From: an uncultured Ruminococcus sp.
Lineage (GTDB): Bacteria > Bacillota > Clostridia > Oscillospirales > Ruminococcaceae
DNA: 6,741 nucleotides
Direction: 5' to 3'
Assembly (NCBI GenBank): GCA_902464115.1
Contig: CABQIF010000113.1
Coordinates: 1 to 6,741, forward strand
Part shown: positions 6,201 through 6,741 of the stretch, in pieces
How positions within the stretch are numbered: the first letter of the stretch is position 1
How the letters are laid out: each line of letters opens with the position of its first letter
Notes under the pieces: generated by a model
Database searches by the model: none
What the model was told of the DNA's origin: nothing
Seen by the model: the letters and a program-made list of their open reading frames with translations, nothing else
Translations under genes and position numbers: made by a program

Positions 6201-6717
6201 AACAGCAAAGCCAAATGCAAAATCATATGATTTGCGAAAGTTGGATGCTTATGTCAACTTTAACCTGTTGACACCGGGCAGCTACCTGTATCGTGTAACG
6301 GTATCCAACGGCACAAAGACACAACAGTTGGTCAATCAGGCGTTTCAGGTTAAGGCAAAGAGTGGCAGTGCACAAAGCAAAGATAAATTGACTCTTTCCG
6401 GCGGACGAACCATTCCCAATATCAAAGTGGGAAAAGCGGTCAGCATTCGAGGAACGGTGAAATCTGCAACATCGAACATTACCAGCTTAACCGTTGGTGT
6501 TTTCACCACCTCCGGAAATTTGGTGACAGGGAAGACCGTTCGACCAAATGCAAAATCCTATGACATCCATCAGGTGGATGCATACGTCAATTTCAATCTG
6601 CTGTCCCCAGACACCTATTATTATGGTGTGATTGCAACGAATGGCAGCCATCAAAATCAGATTGTTTCGTATCAGAAATTCACTGTTATACTCTCCTCTC
6701 TTGCAAATTGTGTATAA
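3214..6717 (+). CDS. Secreted protein with ten tandem ~110-residue repeats
   Basis: A 1167-residue exported protein. Residues 1-30 form a Sec signal peptide: basic start (Lys2, Lys8), hydrophobic core 9-24, and an A-A-A site at 28-30 for signal peptidase I. Residues 31-61 are an acidic linker (seven Glu, one Asp, no Lys or Arg). Ten repeats then fill 62-1167, each with IPNI near the start, then SIRGTV, TVGVYD, TGKT, PNAKTY, LDAYV, GTYYYKV and NQKFTV, joined by Ser/Thr-rich linkers. The alternating short hydrophobic stretches suggest a beta-sandwich, Ig-like fold (inference). The middle repeats are net basic and the protein has no Trp; its only Cys is in the last three residues. There is no LPXTG, SLH, LysM or catalytic domain in the window, so cell attachment and function are unknown. 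Plausible roles are adhesion, a stalk, or binding of anionic wall polymers. The last nine residues (ILSSLANCV) break the repeat pattern. I recognise the style of repeat from clostridial surface proteins but no named family. Confidence 0.9.
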   Translation: MKNQNQVKVFVSVFLALLSVQGIAMTGAAAMESVPLATEQTEQMEEAVTETLPQESLSSDTLSISSNDAIPNIMQGTPIAINGVVKSDFSKITVLTVGVYNDDGEQVIGKTLSPNQTEYDLQNLNDALPFENLQAGTYQYRVIASNASNQNYTVIHQDFVVSSDPTVQVGATEDAITIENGSKIPNITVGTSVSISGIVRSASSNITTITVGVYDSNHKMVTGKNAYPTASTFNVKKLDDFVDFSELPVGTYTYEITVTNGTHTNYTVVNQKFTVSSSNTTTDDSIKITNSATIPNITVGKAVSIRGTVTSAKSNITKITVGVFDANNTMVTGNSVSPNTKTYNVANMDAAVKFGNLKAGTYYYKVLVTNAAHKDYVAVNQKFTVSESGSSTTTDQIKITNGATIPNITAGKSVSIRGTVTSATSNITRLTVGIYREDGTSVTGRTVVPNAKSYDVAKIDPYVKFGGLTAGTYYYKVLVTNATHTNYAVVNQKFTVSDGSTATTDTLSITGGVTIPNIKVGNVVSIRGTVTSASSNLKSVTVGVYDSNNKLVTGKTVVPNAKTYNVRNLDAYVSFGDLKAGTYYYKVIASNAANTNVAVVNQKFTVSDGSTTTTDTLSITGGVTIPNIKVGNVVSIRGTVTSASSNLKSVTVGVYDSNNKLVTGKTVAPNAKTYNVRNLDAYVSFGDLKAGTYYYKVIASNAANTNVAVVNQKFTVSDGSTTTTDKLSMTGGVTIPNIKVGNVVSIRGTVASASSNLKSVTVGVYDSNNKLVTGKTVTPNAKTYNIRNLDAYVSFGDLKAGTYYYKVIASNAANTNVAVVNQKFTVSDGSTTTTDKLSMTGGVTIPNIKVGNVVSIRGTVTSASSNLKSVTVGVYDSNNKLVTGKTATPNAKTYNVRNLDAYVSFGDLKAGTYYYRVFATNATTTNFPVVEQKFTVSANGSTTASDTLSISGGTSVPNITEGTSVVVKGTVSSASSNITSVTVGVYSASGNLITGKTAKPNAKSYDLRKLDAYVNFNLLTPGSYLYRVTVSNGTKTQQLVNQAFQVKAKSGSAQSKDKLTLSGGRTIPNIKVGKAVSIRGTVKSATSNITSLTVGVFTTSGNLVTGKTVRPNAKSYDIHQVDAYVNFNLLSPDTYYYGVIATNGSHQNQIVSYQKFTVILSSLANCV
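5257..5453 (+). repeat. 197-bp exact direct repeat, copy 1
   Basis: Identical base for base to 5587-5783, exactly one 330-bp period away. It covers the end of repeat 6 and the start of repeat 7. The block is bounded by single differences at 5256 (G versus C at 5586) and 5454 (T versus A at 5784). Confidence 0.97.
5587..5783 (+). repeat. 197-bp exact direct repeat, copy 2
   Basis: The second copy of the exact block at 5257-5453, covering the end of repeat 7 and the start of repeat 8. Complete identity, including silent positions that differ between other repeat pairs, indicates a recent exchange. Confidence 0.97.
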
Positions 6718-6729
6718 AAATGATATAAT
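6701..6729 (+). promoter_or_regulatory. Outward promoter overlapping the repeat-gene end
   Basis: TTGCAA at 6701-6706 (four of six to consensus), a 17-nt spacer, then a perfect TATAAT at 6724-6729 preceded by TGA (extended -10). The -35 lies within the last codons of the repeat protein, whose stop is at 6715-6717. It should drive a gene beyond the right edge. No terminator for the repeat gene is visible before it. Confidence 0.7.
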
Positions 6730-6741
6730 GTAGCAGGGTGA

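Larger units (their letters stand above)
3397..6714 (+). repeat. Tandem array of ten coding repeats, ~330-bp period
   Basis: Repeat starts, aligned eight codons before the IPNI or equivalent motif: 3397, 3739, 4069, 4402, 4732, 5062, 5392, 5722, 6055 and 6388. Periods are 342, 330, 333, 330, 330, 330, 330, 333, 333 and 327 bp, always in frame. Repeats 5-8 are nearly identical in protein and close in DNA. Repeats 1-2 are the most diverged, and 9-10 form a separate subtype (SGNL, FNLL in place of NNKL, FGDL). This is the pattern expected when the middle of an array is kept uniform by unequal crossing-over or gene conversion. Confidence 0.97.

Noticed and set aside
3397..6714. CRISPR array or non-coding satellite
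   Set aside because: The period is about 330 bp, units are contiguous without unique spacers, and the reading frame is preserved throughout, so it is a protein repeat.

Overview
The window looks like chromosomal DNA from a low-to-moderate-GC Gram-positive anaerobe, most probably a Clostridia/Ruminococcaceae-type gut bacterium. This is inferred from strong AGGAGG-type ribosome binding sites, near-consensus extended -10 promoters, a formate/nitrite-family channel, and a large secreted repeat protein of a style common in that group. The species cannot be fixed from the sequence alone.

Layout, left to right: (1) the first 50 codons of an unrecognised minus-strand gene run off the left edge. (2) Two back-to-back near-consensus promoters (226-254 minus, 295-323 plus) are separated by a 40-bp A/T-rich spacer. 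(3) A plus-strand Na+/solute symporter of the SSS family (445-2004) has motifs closer to the pantothenate (PanF) branch than to PutP. (4) A hairpin that can terminate in both directions (2026-2063) is shared with the convergent minus-strand formate/nitrite transporter (FNT) family gene (2088-2783), which has its own promoter at 2814-2842. (5) A non-coding stretch of about 430 bp carries a perfect-consensus extended -10 promoter (2999-3027) and a leader of about 180 nt. The leader holds a strong 13-bp hairpin at its very 5' end, a 7-nt complement of the Shine-Dalgarno region, and a second hairpin. (6) A 1167-residue secreted protein (3214-6717) consists of a signal peptide, a short acidic linker and ten tandem repeats of about 110 residues. 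(7) A further promoter (6701-6729) has its -35 inside the last codons of the repeat gene and points out of the right edge.

No operon is evident: each gene has its own promoter, and neighbours differ in direction or are separated by terminator or leader sequence. The two transporters would act in the cytoplasmic membrane and the repeat protein outside the cell; the sequence shows no functional link between them. The points most worth attention are the repeat array (recent homogenisation, a 197-bp exact duplication), the abrupt loss of repeat sequence at the C-terminus where an outward promoter begins, and the structured leader.
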